NCBI GenBank assembly: GCA_026008535.1
Contig: BRKX01000006.1
Location: 1,572,501-1,636,500 of the forward strand
From: Perilla frutescens
Taxonomy: Eukaryota; Streptophyta; Magnoliopsida; Lamiales; Lamiaceae
DNA length: 64,000 bases
Direction: 5' to 3'
Shown: positions 33,736-45,586 of the stretch, in pieces
How positions within the stretch are numbered: the first letter of the stretch is position 1
Layout of the letters: the number at the start of each line of letters is the position of its first letter
Program-made: the position numbers and the translations under genes
The notes under the pieces: generated by a model
The model's database searches: none
Seen by the model: only the letters and a program-made list of their open reading frames with translations
Told to the model about the DNA's origin: nothing

Positions 33736-33847
33736 TTAAAAATATTGTGCATTGACGAAAATAACAAATTACTCTTCTTTCCAAGTGTAAATTTCCCTAA
33801 AAATATTGGCTTATTTAGGTCTAAATAACAAATTACTCTTCTTTCAA
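33720..33847 (+). repeat. ~62-bp imperfect tandem duplication at the edge of the MITE
   Basis: AAGTGTAAATTTCC..TAAAAATATTG..AATAACAAATTACTCTTC occurs at 33722-33781 and again at 33783-33846. The unit includes the last 14 bases of the MITE, so the duplication happened after the MITE inserted. Confidence 0.75.
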
Positions 33848-35641
33848 AGATACTATTATATTTTAATAACATATTGTTGAATATTATGCGGGTTTTTTTA
33901 CTCTATTGACATTTGTGAAAAATTGAGTATACTTTTAATAAGTATTTTACTAATGATTAGCGCGTTTGTATATTTTACGCAATCATATAATATCATTAGT
34001 ACTTTTGTGAAATATTACAAATTTTTATGAATCATTAATAAATTATCAATGAATTTTTTTTAAATCATAAATTTAATTTTTAATAAAATAGTATATAAAA
34101 ATATGAGATTCCACTTGTCAATACAAAAAAATAAAGTATAGTTTTGTAAAATAAAAAATAAAATTTATTTTGATAATCGGGAATAAATAATACCATGGGA
34201 GTGGGAGTAACGGCTAATTCTATATTCATGGTAATGTAATTCTTTCGGAAATGCTCATTCCCAATTGAAAAAATCATATCAGCCATATAAATGAGAATGA
34301 ATGTGAGAATGTGATTTCATTCTCATTTCATTCCATCATACCAACCATGGACATGGTTGGTATTCTATAAGAGAATAGACTAATGCACGTGATATTCTAA
34401 AAAAAATGGTGCGAGGCTAGTTTTCTAATGCATGTTATATTCTAAAAAAATTATGGAGAGATTATATTCTTAATAGATCCAAATATTCTTATAAACATTG
34501 ATGATCTAGTGTGATGCTAGTTTCCTAAAACATTACATGTTGTAGGATGATGAATTTATATGACGTGAATTATAAATTTTCTAAATAGCATAAAATAAGT
34601 TCGAGTAGTTTCACATTCTTATAATATAGTTTTCCTATGACAAAGGAGAATTGAGTAGTCATTATCACTAGGTACGTGCATTTTGATACATCCCATTCTC
34701 GCATGGTAGGGACTTCAATCGAATTATATTATAAAATAAGAGAGTTTTAAATAAACTTTTAATTGCCAACCAATATGATTTGAGTGTAATTAAGTAGCTT
34801 AATTTATCTCTACCCTTGATTGGATTGAATTAGTCTGGTATTAAAGTGGTGTGAGTTAAAGAAAAACAACAAAGTGGTGTAAGGTTGAAATCGGAAATAT
34901 AGAATCTAAATTTTAGCAGTTGCGGGTTATTCTTGTCAACAAAAAAAAAATGATTTTTATCAGTGCAAAAATCATTTACACCTTAACCTCTCAGTGTTGG
35001 TGAGATTTGAATTCGATACCTTCGATCTTAGCTATCCTCACTCTAATACTATATCATTCTTAAAAGACCGTATTATAACCTTTTTTTACTTTAATAAATT
35101 ATATTTTTTATATGGAACTCGAGGTTTGTTTAACTTTGTAGTTAAGTTGTCTAATTAATATCACAAATTCCTTTCCCTTTTTATGTTGTTTATACCCACA
35201 ATCATATCACTTGCCTTCAAGACTCCTAGTTGAGACGATGTTTGGTTTCATTTTCAACTTTAATTTTTATTTTTTTATATTTTTTTTGTTTAATTTACAA
35301 GGTATATTTATTTTTGAAAAAATATAATAATTTTGTGACGACTTACAAGTGTTTTTAATAGTTAGAATTATATATAGGTTTGAAAACGAAAATATGTTTA
35401 TTTGTTTTTTTTTTTCAGTTTAAATTAATGATTGATATGAAAAGATAAATATTTATGTGGTTACGATGAACATTTAAGTAGCGAAACCCACTATTTAATT
35501 AGAAATTGAAAACGAGCCAAATTTATTTAGGTTATTACACCCTAATCTTTCATTTTGAGACAATTTGACCCTTAGTTTTTGCAAAAAAACTCCATGTACA
35601 ATATCATTTTTTCTAATATTTATATATATTGTTTATTTTTA

Positions 35642-36277
35642 GCGATGGGATAGGGAGTGGTTGTGATTGAACTCGAGTCATTTCCCTTCCGAGCGATCTC
35701 AAATGACAATTAATATATCTCCGTGGCATGATTGCTATGTAAAAGAATGGAAATGAAAATATAATCACGATTTCCACGTACATTCTCAATCATGTGATTA
35801 ATACATTATACAACGGATAATCGTCATTTCCAATAGAATCTTCATTCCCATAATATTGCACATTCATCCTCATGGTATTATATATTCTCAACCATCACTT
35901 ACTTTAATTTAAAGCATATTGTTTCCACATATGAAAATTTATGTGATACAACCATATAGTGGATGATCATCACATTAAATATTCCCACTAGTTGACAGGC
36001 GAAAAATAAGCAAACAAATAAAAAACAAAATAAAGCTACACGTGTAAATTGATTATATATAATCCTCTTTACAATAATAATAAGAATAAACTAATATTAC
36101 TATTAACAAAAAAAGGGGATGAAAAAAAAAATCAAAATAATATATATTCGAAAATATTGGTTAGTGCATGGCTGCTTGCACTTGTAGAAGAAAAACAAAC
36201 AAATTCTCCTCAATACCACAGATCGGGTGTATGAGTAAAAAAAAACAAACAAATTGACGGTAACATATAAATTATAC
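35642..36277. other. Intergenic, no gene recognised
   Basis: AT-rich single-copy-looking sequence with A-tracts; no ORF of note. Confidence 0.5.
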
Positions 36278-36515
36278 GGGGATAATTTCATTTTTAATTC
36301 CACTATAATAGAGTCAAAACACTTTGGGTGACATATCTTACGTGTTGGGTCCCATATTTTATTAGCTCGAAAATATTGATTAGTTTTAGGACTAAAAATA
36401 TTGAAAAATTAATACTTGAGACAAAAAATGTCGAGCTTGGGACAAAAAACCTAAAAAAATATGAGATCAAAAGTATTTTGACCCTATTCTAATGGGACTA
36501 AAAGTAAAATTATCC
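36278..36515. mobile_element. 238-bp Mutator-type MITE
   Basis: Inverted termini GGGATAATTTCATTTTTA and (reverse strand) GGATAATTTTACTTTTAG, with pairing continuing through GGGTCAAAATACTTT-like words. A perfect ten-base direct repeat TAAATTATAC flanks it (36268-36277 and 36516-36525). No ORF. Confidence 0.9.
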
Positions 36516-36525
36516 TAAATTATAC

Positions 36526-36702
36526 CCTAAAAATAGTCTTAATTACCTCAAAATAAATAAATAAATAAATAAATCTCAATAGTCCATGTTATTAACTATA
36601 TTAAATGAAAAATTAATTTTTTTTCAAATTCAAATTACTATTGACATTTGCTCAAACTTCATTTTATGATTTATTAAAGCATTTTAAATAAGATTTTGAA
36701 TA

Positions 36703-36739
<37 letters not shown>

Positions 36740-38150
36740 TAAAAATCACAACTTTCTAATTTTATCCAATAATAATAAATCACGTGACAAATAAGACAAA
36801 ATCGAACCTGTGCTCATTCCTCAATCATTATGGTTCAAGAATATATTAAAATAGATTAATTCGTATTAAATACATGCCAGATTTCCTTTAAATACATGCA
36901 CATAGCTAGTAATATGACAAATCATATTTAGTTGATTAAATTAACAAGATACATGGATTGTTTTTATTGTTATGGCCGATTTTTTTATTTATTTTTACTC
37001 ACACACTCGATTTATGGTATTGAGAAGATTCGACTCGTGATTTTTGGTTTTTAAGTAACCTCACTCCACCAATATATCATCCCACCAGAATTTATTGTTA
37101 TAGCCGATTAAGTTGGGTTCATCCCACCAATACCAAAAAAGAATAATAAAAAATAAAACTTATTTAATAGATCTACAATCCTCAAATGATTAATTTGTTA
37201 TATATTTATGTATGATTATATCTTGAACTTTATAATATGTTTTGTAAAAATATAATGCATTCAATTTTTTATCTGTGATTGACGACAATGCAAATTGAAA
37301 TTTAGTACGTAAAATGAAATGAAAAATCACCAGACGTGTTTTGCCAGTAATCCAACATCGAAAAAATAAATTCAATGACATTTTTGCATAAATATAAAAA
37401 TGAGATATTCCGTGAGGCCGTTTAACGAATCTTAATCAGTTAGATAGATATTATTTGAACTCATAAGTTGATCCACCCCTCATTTTCCCTTTATTTTTAT
37501 TTTTATTTTTTAGTGGTCTCCTTTCTTTACCCTTTAAATTTTATTTTATTTTTACAATTAAATATTTAATTTTTTATCTGGCGTCTCGCGCATTGCACAC
37601 TTGCACAACGCTAATGCACAAACTTGTGCACTGACACTGCGCTCAATAATTTATTTTTTTGAAATAAATATATATACCACAAAATGAAATTAGTAAATCT
37701 CAAAATTAAATTGAATTAATTTAAATATTATCCGACATCTTGTGTAATTCACTCGTCCGACGCTAACGAATACGTGCATTATGCTCGACACAAAATAAAG
37801 ATTTAAAAAATATATATTTTTTAAAGAAATCACAAAAAAGGCCAGAAAAATGGGGGGGGGGGGGCGATTTTGAGTGTATTTAATCCATTTAATAAATTGT
37901 AACCCATCAAACCGTCCAACATAAATTTTTATCAATCTAAAAAGATCAAACATAGAAAGTCATGACATTTTTAGAAGCCCGTTAAATCGTCTAACATAAA
38001 TATTTATCAATATAAAAAGATCAAACGGTAGAAATTCATGACATTTTTCCGAATCAGACTAATGTGTAATGATATGAACATATTAGGAAAGAGAAAATGA
38101 GGAAATATAGAAGGTGAGGTGTAAAATGAGGGAGTTGAGGTGTTGAGACT
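36526..38150. other. Intergenic upstream of fimbrin; microsatellites and a dispersed repeat
   Basis: It contains an AAAT run (about 36553-36573), a TA run (about 36705-36735) and a G12 homopolymer (about 37852-37863). The stretch 37560-37800 is rich in GCGCATTGCAC, CGCTAATGCAC and GTGCATTATGCTCG-like words and has a relative at 61020-61330. Confidence 0.6.
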
Positions 38151-38281
38151 TGAGAGGAGCAAAGCGCGTGGAACAGCGTCGCCAACAACCGTCGCGTGGG
38201 GGTTTACTCGATCGCCTTATCGAAACTGGGCCTCCATAAACTACAATTAACTGGCTTCTGTTATTTGCGTGTTTGCCCCCC

Positions 38282-38325
<44 letters not shown>

Positions 38326-38869
38326 CATCTTTGCCCTTCGCGGAAGCAATTGCATTCCCACCTCCATTTCTGGCAAGAGATACTCCAAATTACTCGTCCA
38401 ACACTCAAAAACCTTAAAAAACTAGGGGGAAACCACCGCAAAATAAGGATCGAGAAATCAAAACCCTGTTTCCCAAAAATCTCGGGCTGTCTGGAACAGG
38501 TACGAATGATGATGCATGTAATTATTCGAAGGCGCGTTCCCGTTTCGTTATCGTCGTTCTTTCGCCGTTTCGAGATTTGTTGCGACGTGTGGATGATTTG
38601 TTATTAATTGTGATTGTAATCATTGGCAGATTGATTTGTCTGTGTTCCGTTTGTCTGGAATTGAACCGCATTGATTGGAGATTTTTGCATCTGTTTTGCA
38701 TGGTTGGTTTCTTGCTCATGATTTTGCGTCTGTTGGTGTTTTTGGATTGAAGCAGATATTCCGAATCTCGGGATCGTGGGCTCTTGGGGCTGGATAGCCA
38801 TTTCCAATTTTTTAGGGTGATTTATTACGAATTTCCCCGCGATTTGATTGAGCGCGGGGCGAGAAGGAG
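38150..38869 (+). promoter_or_regulatory. Fimbrin 5' leader with intron and CT microsatellite
   Basis: A pure CT run (38286-38322) lies about 550 bp before the start codon, probably in or next to the 5'UTR; CT/GA runs are common at plant transcription starts. A GT-AG intron at 38500-38755 (GGAACAG|GTACGA, GAAGCAG|ATATTCC) would be removed before translation from 38870. The transcription start itself is not visible. Confidence 0.55.
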
Positions 38870-41800
38870 ATGTCTAGTTTTGCGGGAGTTGTAGTTCCTG
38901 ATCAATGGCTTCATAGCCAGTTCACGCAAGTCGAGCTGCGAGGCCTCAAATCCAAAGTAATATTCCCGAATCGCCTTTTTCTTTTGAACAAATTTCAATC
39001 TGGATTTCGATTGATGTGTTCTGCAGTTCTGGTCCTGGACTTGTATTTTGTTTGATTTTGTTGACTTGTTTGGGCATTGGGTCCCTGTTTTCTGAATTGG
39101 AGAATTGAAGCAAGATAGTCAAAGTGCATTTCTGTTTGAATTGATCTGTGATATACGTGTTTGTTTGATTATATTTACTTTCTTTTCGGGTAGTTTATAT
39201 CATTGAAGAATCAGAATGGGAAAGTTACAGTTGGAGATGTGCCGTCTTTAATCATGAAACTGAAGAGTGCAAATGACGTATTTAACGAGGAGGAGATTAG
39301 ACAACGATTGGGTGAATCACATTCTGATATGAATAGCGAGATAGATTTTGAAGGCTTCCTCAGGGTAAGTTTTTCTACATCCTTTAATTTGATTCCAAAT
39401 GGTTGTAGTGTTCTGATGACTTCAAAGAGAAATTGCTGTTAAATGGTGCAGAGAACATACAATATTAAGCTTGTTCTGCTTGAGCTATAATTTGATGGAT
39501 GGTTGGTAATTTTTATGTTGTTGCACTGAATAATCAGTCATATTTGGATTCACGAAATAAAGTCAATGCCAAATCGGGGAGTACAAAGACCTCTTCATCC
39601 TTCCTGAAGGCAACCACAACAACTCTTCTTCACACCATCAGTGAAACTGAGAAGGCTTCATATGTTGCTCATATCAATAGCTACCTCAGGGATGACCCAT
39701 TTTTGAAGCAGTTCCTTCCAATGGATCCATCCACAAATGCTTTGTTTGATCTTGCTAAGGGTGGAGTCCTATTATGGTACTTTAACCCAACAGTCTCGGA
39801 GTGTCAAACCTGATTGACTTAAGTATTGATAAATTCTGGTAATTTAATTTTCTGTTGGTTTTTTCAGCAAGCTTATCAATGTTGCGGTGCCTGGTACAAT
39901 AGATGAGCGGGCTATTAACACAAAAAAGGTACTGAACCCTTGGGAAAGAAATGAGAATCACACACTCTGTCTCAACTCTGCAAAGGCTATTGGATGCACA
40001 GTAGTCAATATTGGCACTCAGGATCTTGTTGAAGGAAGAGTAAGTTGAGCTTTCATAGGTTTGCATACCAGGGTTCTTATATTTTACATTACTTTGTAAG
40101 TCCTTTACTTTAAATTGTTTGATTCATGCAGCCTCATCTGGTACTTGGATTAATTTCTCAAATGATAAAGGTTAGCAGGTTTTGCTTCACAACATTTCTT
40201 AACATTTCAGTTTGCTTAGTCTGAACATTAGGATGAAAGGGATATCAAGTGGCTTTAGTTACCGTAATGAGTACATTTTAGCAAGTTTTGTTGGATTTGC
40301 TGAATCCGCACTTACATGTACTCTTTCCTTGGCATTTTGGTGGCACCTCAGATTCAACTACTGGCAGATCTCAACCTCAGAAAGACACCCCAGCTCTTAG
40401 AAATTGTGGAGGACAACAGTGTATAGGCTGCCTTCCCTTTGACTCTATGACTCTACGTTCTAAATGTGCAATTCAGAACTGAGCTAAATTGTACACTTTG
40501 ATCAGGTGTCATTAATATATGCAGGATGTTGAGGAGCTTCTGGGGCTTGCTCCTGAAAAACTTCTGCTGAAATGGATGAATTTCCATCTCAAGAAAGCAG
40601 GCTACAAAAAGACAGTGACAAACTTTTCTTCTGACGTGAAGGTATACTTCTTTTGGAGTTGATCTTGTGACTGCAACTGTTACTTTAATTTTGTTGAACA
40701 TCGGGTTGAGAGTGACATTCGTATAACCTGGTTTCTAACATTACAAACTATTCCTTACCCCCGTCTCTGAGCTTAATCTAATCTGGAGAATTTTTTTTGG
40801 GCAACCATGAAATTCAACATGCGAAAATTTACCTCTGTTTTTAGGCTTAGTGAATTGGCATCAACCCTGGGCCTTGGCAACTTTTGCATGGCATTGATAC
40901 AGTGTACAATTGTTGTTGTCCGCTTAACTATCAGTCGTATATGGGATTGCTTTTCTCTCCTCTTATAGTTCCCAAGTGTGTGGCTGTTGCAATATTATAG
41001 TGCCTTAATGTTCTGCAGGATGCAGAGGCTTATGCTTACCTGCTTAATGTACTTGCACCGGAGCATTGCAACCCTGCCACCTTAGATACAGAGGATCCCA
41101 TGGAAAGGGCGGATTTGGTTCTCGAACATGCAGAAAAGATGAACTGCAAAAGATACCTTACACCCAAAGATATTGTGGAGGGATCTTCCAATTTGAATCT
41201 TGCTTTTGTTGCACAGATATTCCATGAAAGGTGCAGAAACGGATTGGTTTTTTTATACATACGAGTCTCTCTACAAATGAAAGACAAATTAGATTATTCT
41301 GCAATTTTTATGTTGCATTAAATGCTATGAGGTTTTTTTGATAAGGAAATGATGTATTATGTGGTCACAAAAGAGATGTTCTCTTATATTTGCTTCCAAC
41401 GCTAATCTCCTCCAGTTATGATGGTTTACTGCTTCTTCTGGACTATTGCTGGTACATGCTGATAATCAGTGTATTTCACCACTACTATCTATGATAAAAA
41501 AGCTATAGCTGGTGGATGTAGTACATCCAAATTTTTTTCAGTTATGCTTTATAGGGGGACTGTTAGGTAGTTATCATGTCTCTTTAAGAATTTTGAATTT
41601 GTTGAAGTTATAGGTTTTGATATTTTTAAGTAGTAAAACCTATATTTCGTATAGTTACTTTTATTTTGTGACTCAAATCTCTTGGAATTTCTGAATTAAA
41701 CGATATTTCTTATCCCCAGGAATGGCTTGTCGACCGACAACAAAAAGGTATCTTTTGCAGAAATGATGACAGATGATGAGCTAATGTCTAGAGAGGAGAG

Positions 41801-44452
41801 GTGCTTCCGACTTTGGATCAATAGCTTAGGAATTTCCTCCTATGTCAACAACTTGTTTGAGGATGTCAGGAATGGGTTAGTATTCCAGCTCCATGAAAGT
41901 CACCACCATTCCCTGACCTCCAAAAGGGTCTTTAAGAGTCCTATGCCCTTTTACTTTGTTGGAAGTTTGGAACTACATATCATCTGATGATCTTTAAGAG
42001 TTGCATTTGGAATTCTCTTTCTGGCATCTGTTGTAAGCTTCTTCAGTAGACATCAAGACTGATGAAAGGTACCATGTTTACAGGTGGGTTCTTCTGGAAG
42101 TGCTGGATAAAGTTTCTCCAGGATCTGTTAATTGGAAGCAGACTTCAAAACCACCTATAAAAATGCCATTTAGGAAAGTAGAGAACTGCAACCAAGTTGT
42201 TAAGATAGGGATGCAGTTGAAATTATCCCTAGTCAATGTGGCTGGTAATGATTTTGTGCAAGGGAATAAGAAGCTTATACTCGGTAAGGGTTTGCTTTGT
42301 CTTCTAATGTAAACTCTGGATAGCAGTTCCTTTTTGTTTGCATATAAATTCTTTAAAGTGATCGAAGTCCTGTGCAAGGTGGATCAACTCCATCAGAATT
42401 TTCCAATTTGCTTTCAACCAAGCCTTTTGATTGTTATCACATAAACCATCCACAAAATCTTAACTAACAAAATAATTATCTTGATACTAATTTCATTTAA
42501 TGTCCTCTACACAATAGATGGATCATCCAGTAATATTTTGATAGAACAGGCCAAGGATTTTCATTTCTCTTACGTTTCCTTTTTTTCTATTATTTATTTT
42601 TGAAACTCGAAATATGAGTGCTGCGTGCTTGGTTCTCATGGTTCTTTACCTCTGGTTTACTTGCAGCTTTCCTTTGGCAATTGATGAGGTTTAATATGCT
42701 TCAACTTGTGAAAAAACTTAGATCCCGTTTCCAAGGAAGGGAGATGAGTGACGCTGATATACTTAACTGGGCCAACAGAAAAATCAGGAGTACTAGCAGA
42801 AAATCTAAAATTGAGAGTTTCAAGGTCTGGGATAGGCTGTTGTGTGTCTCTAAATGTACATGCTTTGCTTACAGAATGCTGTGGAATTCATTTGCCTGGT
42901 TGTTGATGGATTTGTCAAATTCTTTTGTAGGACAAGAGCCTTTCAAATGGATTGTTCTTTCTTGAGCTTCTCAGTGCATGTGAGCCTCGGGTTGTTAATT
43001 GGAACCTTGTAACCAAGGGTGGAACTGGTAATTGGCTCATCTCACTTTCATGGAAATTAAAAACTATGTTAGGTTAGGTTGGTTTTTTTGCAGTTGAAAT
43101 TTCAGATAACTGATGAGATTTTGCATCTAGCACTAAGATATCTGAAGTACGAGTGTGATTTTTGTACATGCTTACAACATGTGACCCATAACAAATCAAG
43201 TGATTCCATTTAAGTTGTAATTTGTCTTTTAATAATGTTATTGTAGGTTGCCAGCAAATAATGTATTTCCCTTTCCTTTTTGTTTGGGCAGTGGGGTTTT
43301 ATGTGTGAATTATCCAGTGTGGGCCTTACCTCATCACATGCATTCTCTACTTGTTGTGATCTACTTTTGTTAGTCATGGTTTGGTTATCAAATTTCTTGT
43401 ATGCAGTATGCTCACATAGCTTAGATTTTGAATTTGTTTTTATGCGAACATGACATTTTGCTATCCTCTGATAGATGAGGAGAAGAAGCTAAATGCAACC
43501 TATATAATCAGTGTTGCAAGAAAGCTTGGCTGTTCAATTTTCTTGTTGCCTGAGGATATCATGGAGGTGAGATTTCAATTTTTTCTCTGCTTCTCTAAAA
43601 TACATCGAATGTTATGTATTTTGTACCTTTCACTTGATTCTGAACGAAATAGAACACCACACAAAAAAGTAAATAAATGCGTAGGAACTGTATTTGAACG
43701 AGTTTTGTACAAAAGATCTTGCCAGCATATCTTGGTTGACTTGCATGCTTCTAGCAACCTTAGAAGGCTGCTTTATGGGGTGTCCCCATTTTCTGTCAGT
43801 ATAGTACAAGGAGATTCTGAAATGTGATGTTCACGAGTCCAGTCTCGTTGCTGCCCTAGGATCTGATCCATAACCAGCCCAAGATTTCTGGTACGAAACA
43901 ATGAAATTAATGTTGACATTGTTCTTGCTGTTTTATTGGCAGGTAAACCAAAAAATGATTCTCACTCTCACGGCAAGTATTATGTACTGGAGCCTTCAGC
44001 AGCCTGTCTACGACTCAGACTCGTCTTCCACAGCTTCCTTCAGTCGTGGGGCTTCACCAGAACCTGCAGTTGACACAGGTTCCTTTAGTCGTGGGGCGTC
44101 ACCAGAACCTTCAGTCGACGAGGCTCCATCCCCTGCATCTGTTACAGTTGCTACACCAACTAATGGCTGCGCATCTCCGGCTTCTGCCACCACTCCTTGT
44201 GAGTCCCCTGTGGTGGTTCCCATTAACGGAACTACATACCCTGATTTGGCAACTCCTCGCGAAGAAGCATCCCCTACCCCATCAGTTTGTGGAGACGAGG
44301 ATGGGTCGATCGTTTCTGAAATATCTCAATTGACAGTAGATGACACAGCATCTGATACTGTCATCTCTGCCCTGGCTGATGATCCAGCATCTGATACCGC
44401 AACATCGGCTCCGCCACTGGAAAGTGAGGAGGCACTCTTGCCAAGTGAATAG
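38870..44452 (+). CDS. FIM: Fimbrin (plastin-type actin-bundling protein), 14 coding exons
   Basis: Fimbrins cross-link actin filaments in the cytoplasm through two tandem actin-binding domains. Exons: 38870-38956, 39194-39364, 39538-39776, 39868-40039, 40132-40170, 40352-40420, 40525-40641, 41019-41230, 41720-41875, 42084-42283, 42667-42824, 42931-43027, 43475-43566, 43943-44452; all GT-AG, summing to 772 residues. A degenerate EF-hand-like N-terminus (about 8-86) precedes four calponin-homology domains: CH1 (SYVAHINSYL, about 122-236), CH2 (LLLKWMNFHLKKAGYKKTV, about 262-370), CH3 (CFRLWINSLGISSYVNNLFEDVRNG, about 390-500) and CH4 (LWQLMRFNMLQL .. DADILNWANRK, to about 622). The last about 150 residues are a Ser/Pro/Thr/Asp-rich tail with a doubled FSRGASPEP motif. 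The tail is longer than I expect for Arabidopsis fimbrins (about 690-715 aa in total). Numbered paralogue not assigned. Confidence 0.95.
44036..44124 (+). repeat. Tandem FSRGASPEP repeat in the fimbrin tail
   Basis: TTCAGTCGTGGGGCTTCACC and TTTAGTCGTGGGGCGTCACC start 51 bp apart and encode FSRGASPEPAVD and FSRGASPEPSVD. The SPEP core is a possible proline-directed phosphorylation site, which is inference. Confidence 0.85.
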
Positions 44453-45580
44453 TTATGGTTGGCAAATTTTGTTAGGTTGGAAGAAGAAACAAAAAGAAAA
44501 ACATAGAAAAATATACATGTTTAGGTCAGTCTCTGGGAGTAATAAGTCCTATATTGCACACCGAGGTAGCCCATAATTTAAAATAGAAAATATTATATGT
44601 TTTTTTTTAATTTCACACCATGATTTTCTTCATTTTTTTCTCTGTAAATTTTGCTACATTATAGCTTTGATTATGGAGCAAGTTGGAGCACTTGCTGTTG
44701 ATTTTTGTACCTCGTGGTTTGTGAATGGGAACTTCCTAAAATACAGCAATATACTGTAATGATCCTTTGATAAGTATACTATACTTCGCAATACGCGAAA
44801 AAAAAAAAGCAGCCAAATTAAGGTTAAAATTTGAGGGATGTGTGATATGAGATTGAATATATTTGATTGAGATGTCTTTTACCATATAAAATATAAATAT
44901 TATGTTTATTTTGATGTATTAAAATATATGTATTGATAATATATTGTTGGGTTAGATGTATTAAAATTCTCTATAAAATTTCAATCCTTAAAATGTCCTT
45001 TGATTAGTTACCATATATTTTGTGAATATTTTACAATAAGATTTTAATTAATAATTGTAAGGTTATTTTAGTTAGAAATTTTTAATAATTAGATATTTTA
45101 TTATATATCACATCTCCAAGGTGTGATATGTAATACTGTATAAATGGTTAACATATGTCAGACCCTTACATAATCACGAGCTTTGATTTTACCGGCAAAC
45201 ATAGGGTGTTGTTATATGCATTGTTATCACCCCTTGTACTAGCTAGCAAGAAAGCCCTACATGCCATTATTGTTATAAAAATCGTGATAAATATAATTTG
45301 CTTGAACATTGTACATAAAAGAATTAGATGGACATAACCGTAACCTAATTACTCGAAAATCCATGACGAAAGCTTTCTAATCAAACCCGCTTTATGTAGT
45401 ATCACCGTCCAAATTAGTCAAAATTCAGGTTGGATAACTTCCCTACACAATTCTATTGACATCCATTTAATCCAAGAGGGAAGGGAGTTGTTGTTGTTGT
45501 TGTTGTAATTTTTTTTTAAGTTAGGGTATATTTAGACCTGTCAAAAATTTAAATATGTATTACTGTATTAGAATCCTTCC
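44453..45580. other. Fimbrin 3' flank and intergenic
   Basis: AT-rich 3' flank to about 44800, then intergenic sequence. There is a short GTT/TTG run at about 45488-45507. No gene is supported. Confidence 0.5.
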
Positions 45581-45586
45581 AAGTAA

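Larger units (their letters stand above)
31975..33765 (+). mobile_element. Possible degraded Helitron in copy B
   Basis: At 31975 copy B switches from copy A sequence to TC followed by TATACTATATATAAAAG and GAATAATCTC, wording typical of plant Helitron 5' ends. About 1.8 kb further, at 33746-33765, lies the decayed counterpart of the CTAG terminus seen at 7500 in copy 0. The interior holds segmental-duplication sequence shared with copies 0 and A. Whether this is one element or a 5' fragment beside an unrelated 3' end cannot be decided here. Confidence 0.35.
27597..35641 (+). repeat. Segmental duplication copy B (contains NLR2)
   Basis: It matches copy A through the NLR and its near flanks, and copy 0 through the distal flank (about 32260-35641 with 5960-9402). 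It is therefore the only copy containing both halves and the best model of the ancestral unit. It carries a 390-bp MITE at 33346-33735 absent from copy 0. Confidence 0.88.

Noticed and set aside
38083..38441. Arg/Glu and Ser/Leu repeat ORFs on both strands
   Set aside because: They are translations of the CT microsatellite in the fimbrin leader.
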